Source of the DNA: Steinernema hermaphroditum
Lineage: Eukaryota; Nematoda; Chromadorea; Rhabditida; Steinernematidae
DNA: 64,000 nucleotides
NCBI GenBank assembly: GCA_030435675.1
Contig: CM059622.1
Coordinates: 13,640,001 to 13,704,000, forward strand
Direction: 5' to 3'
The number at the start of each line of letters is the position of its first letter. Positions within the stretch are counted from its first letter, which is position 1. Below the pieces are notes generated by a model, which was given only the letters and a program-made list of their open reading frames with translations, did no database searches and was not told the origin of the DNA. The position numbers and the translations under genes were made by a program. Shown here one piece after another: positions 1 through 9,732 of the stretch.

Positions 1-150
1 GGACGAGCGACCAGAATACCGCTGAAGTAATTATGCGTCGCCTCCAACACCAAACACAATCTCGGTGGTTGACAACATTCGATCAGGACATGAAAATTAT
101 CGCTACGGTGTTGCATCCTCCTTCTGGACAAGGAAGAATCAAAAACACCG

Positions 151-650
151 ATGACGCCCATTCAACTTCACTTGGGCAATCGATATAGACTCATTCAGTT
201 GAGTCCTCATGAGATTAGGGGAAGTCCGAAGACATTTGATCCGGCCTGTTGGAGGAGCCCCACACACAGTGAGGGAGAGCCTGTGTTTATCATCAATCTC
301 GATGGAACACACTATGACGCAGTGTCTTCAGTCGAGGAACTTCGAGGCGTCTACTTTTGCAAGAAGTGTTGTCTATGTTACACAACCGCTAGTGAACATG
401 AATGCAAGAAAAGTTGTCCCCGATGTCTAGTTCCGGAAAAACGCAGGGGAAACAATGTGGCTATGACGCGGCAGACAAGCAATTGTTTCCATGTTCGGCT
501 TGTAATTATGTCTTCCACACAAGGGGGTGTTTTGCAAGACATTTGAGGCTGACGACGGGTGCAACGTCGAGTACAATCTGTGACAACAACAAATACTGTT
601 CAAAGTGCCACAAGCCTCTCAAAATCTCTAGGCCAGGCCAGACCCATTGA
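151..650 (+). pseudogene. Fragment of Polinton/Maverick-type DNA polymerase B
   Basis: Two overlapping frames together read like the Cys-rich region upstream of the polymerase core in Polinton-type family-B DNA polymerases. The first frame (151-546) has a GTHYDAVSS segment followed by FCKKCCLCY..HECKKSCPRC. The second (402-650) continues with CSACNYVF..CFARHLR and CDNNKYCSKCHKP. The expected order is conserved but the reading frame shifts near 420-440, so the gene is broken. No exonuclease or polymerase motif follows in the next kilobase. Family assignment rests on the spacing of HYD and the paired-Cys motifs and is moderately uncertain; another zinc-ribbon protein is possible. Confidence 0.42.
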
Positions 651-1305
651 TGCATAAGCACGATCTTCGGTTCACTGTGCTCCAAAGATGTAAACGAGGT
701 GTGCGCTTTGTTTTCTTTTTTGCTCTTTTAGAAATTTACGAATCCTCTGCAGATTCTCTTCAACGTTCAACCCTCCCAGATGGTCCCGCCACGAACATTT
801 CTACGGCGACTTTTATTGTTTTGGGAGCACCGCACGCGAACGGAAGCGAAGGAGTGCGTCAGCAAAGGTTTAAAATGTCAAAAACATAACAGGACTTACC
901 TTCCGTTGTATACTGGGCTCAGAAGATGATCGACATCAATCGAAGGTTGTAATTACTGAAAAGAGGAATATTATAGGAATGTTTCCTTAAAAGCGGGAAA
1001 TATGTCGCGCGATTCAACGGAGGAGAAAGAGCTGTTTATTTCGTTTTTGCGTGCCACCACAGGACGCAGCTGGACACAGAAAGGAATGGCGGCGGTGAGC
1101 CATAACCGTCGCCTCCGACAGTCGACAGCGGTCCCTAGATCCAATCGATTTTGAGTCACAATTCCCAGTCCAAAGTGCACTTTAGAGGAGTGAAGTGTGC
1201 CGAAAAAGATGTGCCGCGCGATGAAGGAAGTGCACAAGCTACACGTGCGCTCTAGTGCCGAATTTTAACTCATCGCGACTGAAGGGAAAAGGGAAAAGCC
1301 TATGA
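651..1305. other. No gene recognised
   Basis: Only short ORFs without family resemblance or convincing splice context are seen. This may be the decayed flank of the polymerase fragment. Confidence 0.4.
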
Positions 1306-1785
1306 CTGCGTACGCGCGGCGGCCTTAGACATGGAAAATTCGGCAATAACAAGCTCCTAACGAGCATTGCTCAACTACATGGAACCCGGATCAAAGAAGT
1401 CGACGTACGGGTTCCATCCCGCGAACAATGCCTCACACCAGCCCAACTTCAAAACTTCAAAGTAGCGCTGAAGAGGAACTACGAAGCACTGGACATTAGC
1501 TTAGCTTCTTTCGGTCTGTCTCAGAGCGAAATAAGCTCGAGCGAAAGTGCCAAAACAACGCTCGAGGATTTTTTCACAAACACTCTACCGAGCAAAGCTT
1601 GCAAGAAAGTTATAATAAGTCTTTGTCCTCATAGTGACCATCTTGATAAGTTCATCGAACTGTTTTTACAGCGAAATCAAGAACATCGTCTCCCGCTGAC
1701 CCTTGTCAATTACTCAATTCCCACACATATCCGAGATTTTTTAATGATTAAAGGTCAGAATGACGGGTATGTATGCCTTCTCTGA
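1306..1785 (+). CDS. Partial ORF, possible terminal exon of an F-box-like family protein
   Basis: A reading frame of 160 codons is open from just after a stop at 1303-1305 to TGA at 1783-1785, but has no ATG near its start, so it would be an internal or terminal exon, or a remnant. The product is hydrophilic, with a segment HLDKFIELFLQRNQEHRL resembling the C-terminal region of nematode F-box-like proteins such as those at 20.2-22.5 kb in this window. I cannot identify an upstream exon; the preceding DNA holds the polymerase fragment, so a truncated gene is plausible. Confidence 0.3.
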   Translation: MRTRGGLRHGKFGNNKLLTSIAQLHGTRIKEVDVRVPSREQCLTPAQLQNFKVALKRNYEALDISLASFGLSQSEISSSESAKTTLEDFFTNTLPSKACKKVIISLCPHSDHLDKFIELFLQRNQEHRLPLTLVNYSIPTHIRDFLMIKGQNDGYVCLL

Positions 1786-2236
1786 CCGTTCGTCCATGAT
1801 GATATGATGATCACTGATCATCAGGTTCATCAAGCAAAATTCAATTGACAACCAATCGTCACACAGTTAATTAATTAATAACTAATCAATAGTAATAATT
1901 ACTCAAATTCCATGAAACTCCGCCCACTTTCTATCAAATCTTTAGGGCGGAGCTTAAATATGTGCTGATTGGTGGATTATCGATTTTGTGACGATCTGTA
2001 CATCACTACTGGCAATACCCCGTTCGTCGAGAGGAAAGTCCACCTCATCATAGGAGAATCTGCGCCTATTGCCGTATATTAGGCTTCTCTGGAAAATACG
2101 CTCCGAGCTAACAAGAAAAGCTCTGGAAAGAATGTAATCAGTGATTCGATAGACTGTTCTCTTCGCGGTTATTACTTCATCTTTAATTTGAAACGTCTAC
2201 TTATAGAAATTCTGAATCACAACGACATCACTGATC
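1786..2236. other. Intergenic; shared 3' flank of the secreted-protein family
   Basis: AT-rich DNA with no gene. The part from about 2130 matches, in inverse orientation, the 3' flank of the copy at 3911-4795 and the flank at 6395-6508, so it belongs to the duplicated unit. Confidence 0.5.
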
Positions 2237-3004
2237 CTATTCATATTCGTCGAAGGAGCAGTTCAAGAAGATGCACAAAATCTTTTTAATTTGCCGGCCT
2301 CTTTTTATCGGATTCCGAATTCCTCGGCCCTTCTTGAGAGTGCTGCTATCTTCTCTTTGCTGTTCTAAGAAGGTTTTGGCGTTTTCCTCGACCTCATTTT
2401 CTGCATTCGTATCCCATTCGTAATAGGTCTCTACTTCTTCGGGAACATCGACGAGGGTTTCGGCGAGGCCTGGAACCTCGACAGTCGGTTCAATCCATCC
2501 TTCAAGCATTTCTTCTAGGATCGGTGTAGTAATATCTAGGATCGTTGCTCCTGTCTCATGCTTGTTGTCATCGTTGTTCTTATTGGAGAAGTATTTCTTA
2601 CAAGGCTTGTAGTTTCTGCAGCGCATCCCACACTTCATGCACCGTTTTCTTGTCCACCTTTTGCTCCCACCTCTTCTCTTCTTGCCTTCTCTTCCTTTGA
2701 ACGTCTGATCTTGGACATCATCCAGTGCGCTATAACCTTCTTCAGGTTCGTTGATGTCGACCAGATAGTATTTCGCCTCTTCACGGCTGTAGGCGTCGGG
2801 GGCGTAGTATTGGCGTTCTTCAGCGTTGTAGATGGCAGGCGTGTAATCGGCGGCAGAGCTGTCGTAGAAGTACTTGTAGGGGAGGCGAGGACGGTAGTCG
2901 GCGACCGGAGCTCCCCTGGGAGCGTAGAGGGGATCGTAGTAGGGAAGGGCACTGATTGCCGAAGCCAGGAGGGCGAAGGAGACGACGGCCGGGAGGAGAC
3001 TCAT
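2237..3004 (-). CDS. Secreted Cys-module protein, copy 1
   Basis: A 255-residue single-exon ORF. It starts with a signal peptide (MSLLPAVVSFALLASAISA), then a Tyr-rich segment with the family signature YYDPLYAPRGAPV, an acidic stretch, and a basic Cys module at about residues 118-135 (C-x2-C-x3-C-x5-C: CMKCGMRCRNYKPC). A second acidic region with EVPEE-type motifs follows, then a basic C-terminus (KKGRGIRNPIKRGRQIKK) and a final C-x4-C (CIFLNC). The ATG sits in the same GCCGAGATG context as the other copies, with TATAAAA about 40 bp upstream. No known family is recognised. The layout suggests a secreted precursor whose basic, disulfide-bonded part could be a released peptide or structural protein; this is inference. 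It faces copy 2 head to head. Confidence 0.8.
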   Translation of the reverse strand: MSLLPAVVSFALLASAISALPYYDPLYAPRGAPVADYRPRLPYKYFYDSSAADYTPAIYNAEERQYYAPDAYSREEAKYYLVDINEPEEGYSALDDVQDQTFKGREGKKRRGGSKRWTRKRCMKCGMRCRNYKPCKKYFSNKNNDDNKHETGATILDITTPILEEMLEGWIEPTVEVPGLAETLVDVPEEVETYYEWDTNAENEVEENAKTFLEQQREDSSTLKKGRGIRNPIKRGRQIKKILCIFLNCSFDEYE

Positions 3005-3290
3005 CTCGGCGACGGTGTGCTGAAGTGCTGTCAGGGCGGCAGTTTTATAACGATCTGTGAATCGAGATACATTATGCTGTGCTGTCGTTCAGACGGCAAA
3101 AGGGCGTCTACGAAGCGGCAAAGCTATTGTCCGCTTTCGGCCAATCCTATCTTCATCGGCGTAACGAAAGATCAGATCAGCCGCTGCATAAACAGTACAT
3201 CTTACATTTCCAAGAAAAGCAATCTTTGTTTACTACCTTTTACGACGCTGGCTTTCCGTACAAAAATTTCGACACGGGTTAGTTTTTGGC
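3005..3290 (-). repeat. Conserved promoter block, copy 1
   Basis: About 285 bp upstream of the ATG is nearly identical to 3635-3910 (+) and 7985-8267 (+), and includes the TATA box. Conservation of non-coding DNA at coding-like levels reflects recent duplication or conversion. A 67-codon ORF antisense to the genes lies in all three blocks and is probably fortuitous. Confidence 0.7.
3043..3049 (-). promoter_or_regulatory. TATA box of copy 1
   Basis: TTTTATA on the plus strand (TATAAAA on the coding strand), about 40 bp before the ATG. The position is the same in copies 2 and 4. Confidence 0.65.
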
Positions 3291-3865
3291 CAAAAAAGGA
3301 TCGTAAAAAAGATGCATCCGTATGATTACTGTCTTCTGCTAACTCCAACGTTTCTAATTGGTTAAATACTGTCATAGGCTACAGCGACGAACAAACAGCA
3401 ATATAAAGCGAGTGAAGCACCAGTAAAGACGGTGGTCGGGATATGTTTGTTGTCTGATGTCATGCAATATGAAACGCCGACGGATTTTCAACAGAATCAA
3501 AACTGTAATAGCAGTTCGGAATTGCGGCGTCGAATTGCGGTATTTTCGGTGTCGTGCAAGGCGTAACGCCTTTGATTCGTGAAATAAAGTCGTAAGTCCA
3601 TTTTTAAGCTACAGTATTTTTTGGGTCAAAAATTATCCCGTGTCGAAATTTTTTATGGAAAGCCAGCGTCGTAAAAGGTAGTAAACAAAGATTGCTTTTC
3701 TTGCAAAATGTAAGATGTACTGTTTATGCAGAGGCTGATTTGATCTTTCGTTACGCCGATGAAGATAGGATTGGCCGAAAGCGGACAATAGCTTTGCCGC
3801 TTCGTAGACGCCCTTTTGCCGTCTGGACGACAGCACAGCATAATGTATCTCGATTCACAGATCGT

Positions 3866-3872
3866 TATAAAA
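3866..3872 (+). promoter_or_regulatory. TATA box of copy 2
   Basis: TATAAAA, 39 bp before the ATG at 3911, within the conserved promoter block. Confidence 0.65.
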
Positions 3873-3910
3873 CTGCCGCCCTGACAGCACTTCAGCACAC
3901 CGTCGCCGAG

Positions 3911-4795
3911 ATGAGTCTCCTCCCGGCCGTCGTCTCTTTCGCCCTCCTGGCTTCGGCCATCAGCGCCATTCCCTACTACGATCCCCTCTACGCTCCCAGG
4001 GGAGCTCCGGTCGCCGACTACCGTCCTCGCCTCCCCTACAAGTACTTCTACGACAGCCCCGCCGCCGATTACACGCCTGCCATCTACAACGCTGAAGAAA
4101 GCCAGTACTACGCACCCAACAGCCGTGAAGAGGCCAAATACTATCTGGCCGAGGTCAACGAATCTGAAGAAGGTTATAGCGCACTGGATGATGTCCAAGA
4201 TCAGACGTTCAAAGGAAGAGAAGGCAAGAAGAGAAGAGGTGGGAGCAAAAGGTGGACAAGAAAACAGTGCAAGAAGTGTGGGATGCGCTGCAGAAACTAC
4301 AAGCCTTGTAAGAAATACTTCTCCAATAAGAACAACGATGACGACAAGGATAAGACAGGCGTAAGGCCGCTGTGGACGAAGGAGCGGTGCATGAAGTGTG
4401 GGAAGCGCTGCAGAATGTACAAGCAGTGTGCGAAATACTTCCCCAATAGGAACAACGATGACAACAAGCATGAGACAGGAGCAACGATCCTAGATATTAC
4501 TACACCGATCCTAGAAGAAATGCTTGAAGGATGGATTCAACCGACTGTCGAGGTTCCAGGCCTCGCCGAAACCCTCGTCGATGTTCCCGAAGAAGTAGAG
4601 ACCTATTACGAATGGGATACGAATGCAGAAAATAAGGTCGAGGAAAACGCCAAAACCTTCGTAGAACAGCAAAGAGAAAGCGATAGCAGCACTCTCAAGA
4701 AGGGCCGAGGAAATCGGAATCCGATAAAAAGAGGCCGGCAAATTAAAAAGATTTTGTGCATCTTCTTGAACTGCTCCTCCGACGAATATGAATAG
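3911..4795 (+). CDS. Secreted Cys-module protein, copy 2 (two modules)
   Basis: A 294-residue ORF starting at the ATG in GCCGAGATG; the frame is open further upstream, but the TATA box at 3866 and the conserved signal peptide fix this start. Signal peptide, YYDPLYAPRGAPV signature and Tyr-rich acidic region are as in copy 1. It differs in carrying two Cys modules in tandem (CKKCGMRCRNYKPC and CMKCGKRCRMYKQC), about 40 residues apart and separated by an Asp/Lys-rich linker. The acidic region and the basic tail ending in CIFLNC follow. Codon-level similarity to copy 1 is very high, so duplication is recent. Function unknown; it is likely extracellular. Confidence 0.8.
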   Translation: MSLLPAVVSFALLASAISAIPYYDPLYAPRGAPVADYRPRLPYKYFYDSPAADYTPAIYNAEESQYYAPNSREEAKYYLAEVNESEEGYSALDDVQDQTFKGREGKKRRGGSKRWTRKQCKKCGMRCRNYKPCKKYFSNKNNDDDKDKTGVRPLWTKERCMKCGKRCRMYKQCAKYFPNRNNDDNKHETGATILDITTPILEEMLEGWIQPTVEVPGLAETLVDVPEEVETYYEWDTNAENKVEENAKTFVEQQRESDSSTLKKGRGNRNPIKRGRQIKKILCIFLNCSSDEYE

Positions 4796-4954
4796 AATCA
4801 GTGATGTCGTTGTGATTCAGAATTTCTATGAGTAGACGTTTTAAATTAAAGATGAAGTAATAACCGCGAAGAGAACAGTCTATCGCATCACAGTATACGC
4901 TCTCTATACGCTCTATATACGCACTCCGATAAAAACTAGCGGAATCTTGAACGT

Positions 4955-5753
4955 TTGATGATAAAGCTTGCGAACGTTCACGGAATCAGTATCGGCTCTA
5001 TGCACAAGTTTACCATAGAAAATATCCATCTCAAAAGCTACAAAATAAGCCGTGGACATCTCCTAACGAACCAGAAAAAGGCCGAAAGGCTGAAGAAGTG
5101 CAAGAGGCTGATGGTCGAAGCATGCAGCTCCAAATTCCCCAAATTTAGTCGTTTCGGGTGGGAAGATTTTTGCAATTATTCGGTATTCGGTATCGTCAAC
5201 ATCTGCTTCAGAAGGGCTCAGCGCATACGAAAATCGTGAAAACATTCCCCGATTATGTGCTGGTTTGGGGCGAAATCAGCGCAAAACTCGGCAAAACTCC
5301 CTGGTTTTTGTCGCAGAAAGTGTAAAAATCTCCTTACACGTGTAACAAAAAGAGGTCTGGCGAAATATCTGATCCACTGGGCCGAACAACACTTCCATCG
5401 TTAGGTGTTCCAGCAGGACTAGGCGTTCGCCCACTGCGAGGACCACATCTGGGCCAATGAACATCAATGAGAGCCAAAGACATTTCGCTGTCCAGCTCGC
5501 TGGATCTGAATCAGTTGATTTGTGCAATTTGGTGCATTCTAGAGAAGAAGGCCTGGCGAACACGCTACCACAAACTCCCTGGAGAGAGCTTTGCAGTAAA
5601 TTTGAGAAAAAGTTAGTCTGGAAGCCCCTGCACGCCTCGGCCCATTTTTTCAAAGACACCTTCAGCCTTGTATCGACGCTGAAGAGGACCGCCTCTTGTG
5701 ATAGTGCATAAAAATCCTGTTTTTAGTTTTTTTAGAACTTTCTGCTCACCCTG
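4955..5753 (+). mobile_element. Degenerate mariner-like element, 5' truncated
   Basis: The first frame contains SIGSMHKF..HLKSYKISRGHLL, close to the intact-ended mariner at 9772-11070 (SMHKLVTEDLHFKSYKISRG). Downstream, broken frames still show QQD-like and C-terminal transposase traces. The right end has a mariner-type terminus (CTTTCTGCTCACCCTG followed by TA at 5754-5755). No matching left terminus is found, so the 5' part is lost. It lies downstream of copy 2 and cannot be active. Confidence 0.6.
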
Positions 5754-5755
5754 TA

Positions 5756-6508
5756 TTCTGTGCGGAATCAAACTAGAATCAATTCGTACTTTGTTGCTTA
5801 GCCCTTACTCGTAATAACCGCTTCATTAAATTCACCAATGCGAACGGAATTTAAAAAGTTACCATAGAGTTTGTTGTGATGAAACTTTGGGCTTTTCTTC
5901 AGGAAAATTGGCTGAGAGCGAAAACTATGCAAAGAACCGTTTTTGGCAAAGATTACGTCGAAATGATATCATTTAAGTGCTTCTGGCCATAACTTCCCTT
6001 TCAAAATTTAGGACCCCAACATGACATGCATTCTTGTCCAGATGCGCATGCAAAAAGCTCTCCTGTCCATCTTCTGCTAATTATCGAACTATATCTTATA
6101 TAATAAAGCGATATCTTCCACAATCCTATGAGAAGCAGCCTTTTTCCATTGTAAAATCAACGGCTTCCACAAATTCGCATGCATTCCATTTTTCGTGGCA
6201 GAAAACATAAGTAGGGGTTTACGCATTCGCTCTCCAATATGGAAACAATGGCCGAAAATCTCGTTTTTCACATCGTTCCGGGACCCGGCAAGAATGCAGA
6301 TCATGTCATGCTGGTGTGGATGTGAAAATAGACAACTCACAAATTTCACACAACCTTCTGAACACCCTGCATATGCGAGCTAATAGGGGAAGCTCTGGAA
6401 AGAATTTATTCAGTGATTCGATAGACTGACCCCTGCGCGGTTATTACTTCATCTTTAATTTAAAACGTCTACTCATAGAAATTCTGAATCACAACGACAT
6501 CACTGATC
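5756..6508. other. Intergenic, no gene recognised
   Basis: AT-rich sequence without coding signal. Near 6352-6372 there is a terminus-like CTTCTGAACACCCTGCA without a recognisable partner. The last 110 bp match the 3' flank of copies 1 and 2. Confidence 0.4.
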
Positions 6509-7205
6509 CTATTCATATTCGTCGGAGGAGCAGTTCAAGAAGATGCACAAAATCTTTTTAATTTGCCGGCCTCTTTTTATCGGATTCCGAATTCCTCGGC
6601 CCTTCTTGAAAGTGCTGCTATCTCCTTCTCTTTGCTGTCCTACGAAGGTTTTGGCGTTTTCCTCGACCTCATTTTCTTGAGCCTCTCCCTCTCCACTCGT
6701 CTCCACGGTCTCTGCTTCTTCGGGAACCTCGACGGTCGGTTGAGTCCGTGCTTTAAGCAGTTCTTCTAGGATCTGTGTAGTGACATCTAGAATCATTTCC
6801 TTCAAGTACTTCGCACACTGCTTGTACTTTCTGCAGCGCTTCCCACACTTCTTGCACTGTTTTCTTGTCCACCTTTTGCTCCCACCTCTTCTCTTCTTGC
6901 CTTCTCTTCCTTTGAACGTCTGATCTTGGACATCATCCAGTGCGCTATAACCTTCTTCAGATTCGTTGACCTCGGCCAGATAGTATTTGGCCTCTTCACG
7001 GCTGTTGGGTGCGTAGTACTGGCTTTCTTCAGCGTTGTAGATGGCAGGCGTGTAATCGGCGGCGGGGCTGTCGTAGAAGTACTTGTAGGGGAGGCGAGGA
7101 CGGTAGTCGGCGACCGGAGCTCCCCTGGGAGCGTAGAGGGGATCGTAGTAGGGAATGGCGCTGATGGCCGAAGCCAGGAGGGCGAAAGAGACGACGGCCG
7201 GGAGG
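6509..7205 (-). pseudogene. Secreted Cys-module protein, copy 3 (no start codon, no promoter)
   Basis: The frame runs from the C-terminal CIFLNCSSDEYE up through the acidic region, one Cys module (CKKCGKRCRKYKQC), the Tyr-rich region and almost the whole signal peptide, and ends abruptly at about 7205. There the codons for MSL and the entire promoter are missing. The next bases match DNA that lies beyond the promoter of copy 1 (from about 3326). In frame, a stop lies just upstream and there is no ATG. The body is otherwise uninterrupted, so the deletion looks recent. Confidence 0.75.
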
Positions 7206-7984
7206 ATTACTATCTTCTGCTAACTCCGACGTTTCTAATTGGTTAAATACGCTCACAGGCTATGGTATATGTAGCAGGTGGCTACCATTCACACTTATCA
7301 TGCCCACATAGCGACTCCATGAGTTCGTTTTTACTTTACAAAAATAGACGCCAAATATAAAAAAAAGCGAATAACTGGGCTGAAATCTTCGTGTTTTGTG
7401 TCAGTAAACATTCACAAAAGTGATCGGCCATTTTCCATGCACAAACTCAATAAAAGACCGGCTTTCCTGTCTTTTTTAATTACACTACGTTGAAGAGCGT
7501 GTCAAATAGTTATTCTTCCAAGATCCATACTAATTGTTAGTGTTATATGTATGAGCGGTATCACATTTGTTGTACTTAAAATTTATGTTCGATAAAACGA
7601 GTTTTTCACTGGTTCATGGACCGGTGAAATTTGACATTTTTTTTTTTTGCCTTGCAAAATTTCAAAATTTTTCCAACTGATTTCGGAAAGCAAGCTAGCT
7701 GTTATCATTTTCGACACTGCTTCTAAGTCTGTGTTGTCGTTTTCAATCAATGAAGCCCGAAAATGGAAAAATATGAGGCTATCTTTATCGGCCATACTGT
7801 ACAAGTTACTAAACACTCCGTGACGTGCGTGCCATGACTTTTTCATAGTCGGCGGCGCGGTGCGACCACACTTGATCAAGAGGCGTACTTAAAACTGATG
7901 ATACCACCTCAGTTTAGTCTTGCAACTTTAAGCGCTGATCCTTTCGTGTTCTTTCTGTTTTTAAGCTACAATCCTTTTTTGGCC
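7206..7984. other. Intergenic between copies 3 and 4
   Basis: The first 50 bp are homologous to 3326-3380. The rest is AT-rich with short unsupported ORFs. Confidence 0.4.
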
Positions 7985-8222
7985 AAAAACTAACCCGTGT
8001 CGAAATTTTTGTACGGAAAGCCAGCGTCGTAAAAGGTAGTAAACAAAGATTGCTTTTCTTGGAAATGTAAGATGTACTGTTTATGCAGCGGCTGATCTGA
8101 TCTTTCGTTACGCCGATGAAGATAGGATTGGCCGAAAGCGGACAATAGCTTTGCCGCTTCGTAGACGCCCTTTTGCCGTCTGAACGACAGCACAGCATAA
8201 TGTATCTCGATTCACAGATCGT

Positions 8223-8229
8223 TATAAAA
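8223..8229 (+). promoter_or_regulatory. TATA box of copy 4
   Basis: TATAAAA, 39 bp before the ATG at 8268, inside the conserved promoter block 7985-8267. Confidence 0.65.
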
Positions 8230-8267
8230 CTGCCGCCCTGACAGCACTTCAGCACACCGTCGCCGAG

Positions 8268-9005
8268 ATGAGTCTCCTCCCGGCCGTCGTCTCCTTCGCC
8301 CTCCTGGCTTCGGCAATCAGTGCCCTTCCCTACTACGATCCCTTCTACGCTCCCAGGGGAGCTCCGGTCGCCGACGACCGTCCTCACCTCCCTTACAAGT
8401 ATTTCTACGACACCTCTGCCGCCGATTACTACACGCCCGCCATCTACAACACTGAAGATAGCCAGCACTACGCATCCGACGCTTACAACCGTGAAGAGGC
8501 CAAATACTATCTGACCGACGTCAACGAACCTGAAGAAAGTTACAGCGCACTAGATGATGCCCAAGATCCGATGTTCAAAAGCGGAAAAGGCAAGAATAGA
8601 AAGTATACGACGAGGCCACTGTGGACGAAGGAGCGGTGCAAGAAGTGTGGGAAGCGCTGCAGAAAGTACAAGCAGTGTGCGAAGTACTTGAATGAACAGA
8701 TCCTGGATATCGCTACACAGATCCTAGAAGAACTGCTTAAAAAAAGAACTCAGCCGACTGTCGAGGTTCCAGCCACCGTACCCCCCAATGTTCCCAAAGA
8801 AGCACAGACCGAGAAGACGAGTGGAGAGGGAGAGGATGAGGAAAATGACGTCGAGAAAAGCGCAAAAACCTTCGTAGGACAGCAGAGAGAAGATAGCAGC
8901 ACTCTCAAGAAGGGCCGAGGAATTCGGAATCCGATAAAAAGAGGCCGGCAAATTAAAAAGATTTTGTGCATCTTCTTGAACTGCTCCTTCGACGAATATG
9001 AATAG
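8268..9005 (+). CDS. Secreted Cys-module protein, copy 4
   Basis: A 245-residue ORF with the family signal peptide and YYDPFYAPRGAPV signature, a Tyr-rich acidic segment, and a single Cys module (CKKCGKRCRKYKQC) preceded by RPLWTKER, the leader of the second module of copy 2. An acidic region enriched in TVPPNVPKEA-type residues comes next, then the basic KKGRGIRNPIKRGRQIKK tail with CIFLNC. The C-terminal 40 residues are almost identical to those of copy 1 while the middle has diverged, which suggests selection or gene conversion at the ends. It is tail to tail with copy 5. Confidence 0.8.
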   Translation: MSLLPAVVSFALLASAISALPYYDPFYAPRGAPVADDRPHLPYKYFYDTSAADYYTPAIYNTEDSQHYASDAYNREEAKYYLTDVNEPEESYSALDDAQDPMFKSGKGKNRKYTTRPLWTKERCKKCGKRCRKYKQCAKYLNEQILDIATQILEELLKKRTQPTVEVPATVPPNVPKEAQTEKTSGEGEDEENDVEKSAKTFVGQQREDSSTLKKGRGIRNPIKRGRQIKKILCIFLNCSFDEYE

Positions 9006-9067
9006 GGTCAGTGATATCCTTGTGATTAAGAATTTCTATAAGTAGACGTTTTAAATTCATTTGATAC

Positions 9068-9073
9068 TTTATT
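9068..9073 (-). terminator. Polyadenylation signal of copy 5
   Basis: AATAAA on the minus strand (TTTATT on plus), about 70 nt after the stop codon at 9142-9144. Confidence 0.5.
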
Positions 9074-9141
9074 TCACATTTATCTTGGTTCATAGCATAG
9101 TAAATGTCATTTCATTACTGCTCCGTTCAGCATACGTGCAG

Positions 9142-9687
9142 TCAGCGGCCAAGATCTTTAGGGCTGAAGATATTACCCGGTCCTCCTCCCCATACGCTTT
9201 TGAACTTCTCGTTCTCGTTGTTAGAACGTGGGTAAACACCGATCATTCCACTTCTTTTCCAATGACTGCCGCGAGGGAGATAGCCAGTACCGATCTTGAC
9301 TTCCAGCTCTTCCACGGCATTTGGTTCTTCAGCGACCTCTCCCATCGGGGCCTCCACGGTGGACCCCCAGTCTCCCCAGAAGCCCTTGAAGCGGTGGCCT
9401 TCTTCGTCGTACATCGGGTAGTAGTAGGTTTGTCCAGGGGCATAGGCTTCGGGTGCATACTCTCTGGGAGTGTAGCCGTAGGGGGCGTAACGATAGGCAG
9501 GGTGGCCGTAGAAGTAGTTGTAATAGTACTGCGGGTAGGCCAGGTACATTCCGTAGTTGTAGGGAAGGCGAGGACGGTAGGCGGCGACGGGAGCTCCCCT
9601 GGGAGCGTAAAGGGGATCGTAGTAGGGAAGGGCGCTGATGGCCGAGGCCAGGAGGACGAAGAAGACGACGGCCTGGAGAGGACTCAT
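9142..9687 (-). CDS. Secreted Tyr-rich protein sharing the family N-terminus (copy 5)
   Basis: A 181-residue ORF. The first ~50 residues match the cluster family: signal peptide MSPLQAVVFFVLLASAISA, then YYDPLYAPRGAPV and RPRLPY. It then departs into a longer Tyr/Pro-rich region (YPQYYYNYFYGHPAYRYAP) and an acidic middle, and ends without the Cys module or the basic CIFLNC tail. Upstream it keeps the CTTCAGCACACCATCGCCGAG leader and a CATAAAA box. It is a distant member, or a fusion of the common secretion cassette with another C-terminus. The Tyr-rich repeats suggest an extracellular-matrix or cuticle-like role (inference). Confidence 0.75.
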   Translation of the reverse strand: MSPLQAVVFFVLLASAISALPYYDPLYAPRGAPVAAYRPRLPYNYGMYLAYPQYYYNYFYGHPAYRYAPYGYTPREYAPEAYAPGQTYYYPMYDEEGHRFKGFWGDWGSTVEAPMGEVAEEPNAVEELEVKIGTGYLPRGSHWKRSGMIGVYPRSNNENEKFKSVWGGGPGNIFSPKDLGR

Positions 9688-9725
9688 CTCGGCGATGGTG
9701 TGCTGAAGTGCTGTCAGGGAAGTGG

Positions 9726-9732
9726 TTTTATG
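9726..9732 (-). promoter_or_regulatory. TATA-like box of copy 5
   Basis: CATAAAA on the coding strand, about 40 bp before the ATG, at the same distance as in the other copies. Confidence 0.5.

Larger units (their letters stand above)
2130..4870. repeat. Large inverted repeat with two head-to-head genes
   Basis: The arm from about 2130 to 3325 (copy 1, promoter and 3' flank) is matched inversely by about 3632 to 4870 (copy 2). The roughly 300-bp spacer at 3326-3631 has no gene. The two arms differ mainly by scattered substitutions and by the number of Cys modules in the genes. Confidence 0.7.

Noticed and set aside
2558..3325. A 255-codon plus-strand ORF rich in Val, Gly and Arg (similar ones at 3653-4471 and 7914-8468)
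   Set aside because: Each is the antisense of a secreted-protein copy and its promoter; the sense frames have signal peptide, Cys modules and TATA boxes.
7990..8193. A 67-codon ORF (MLSFRRQKGVYEAAKLLSAF..) conserved in three places (also 3079-3282 and 3633-3836)
   Set aside because: It lies antisense within the duplicated promoter block, and its conservation follows from the duplication of the whole block. It has no promoter, splice or family evidence of its own.
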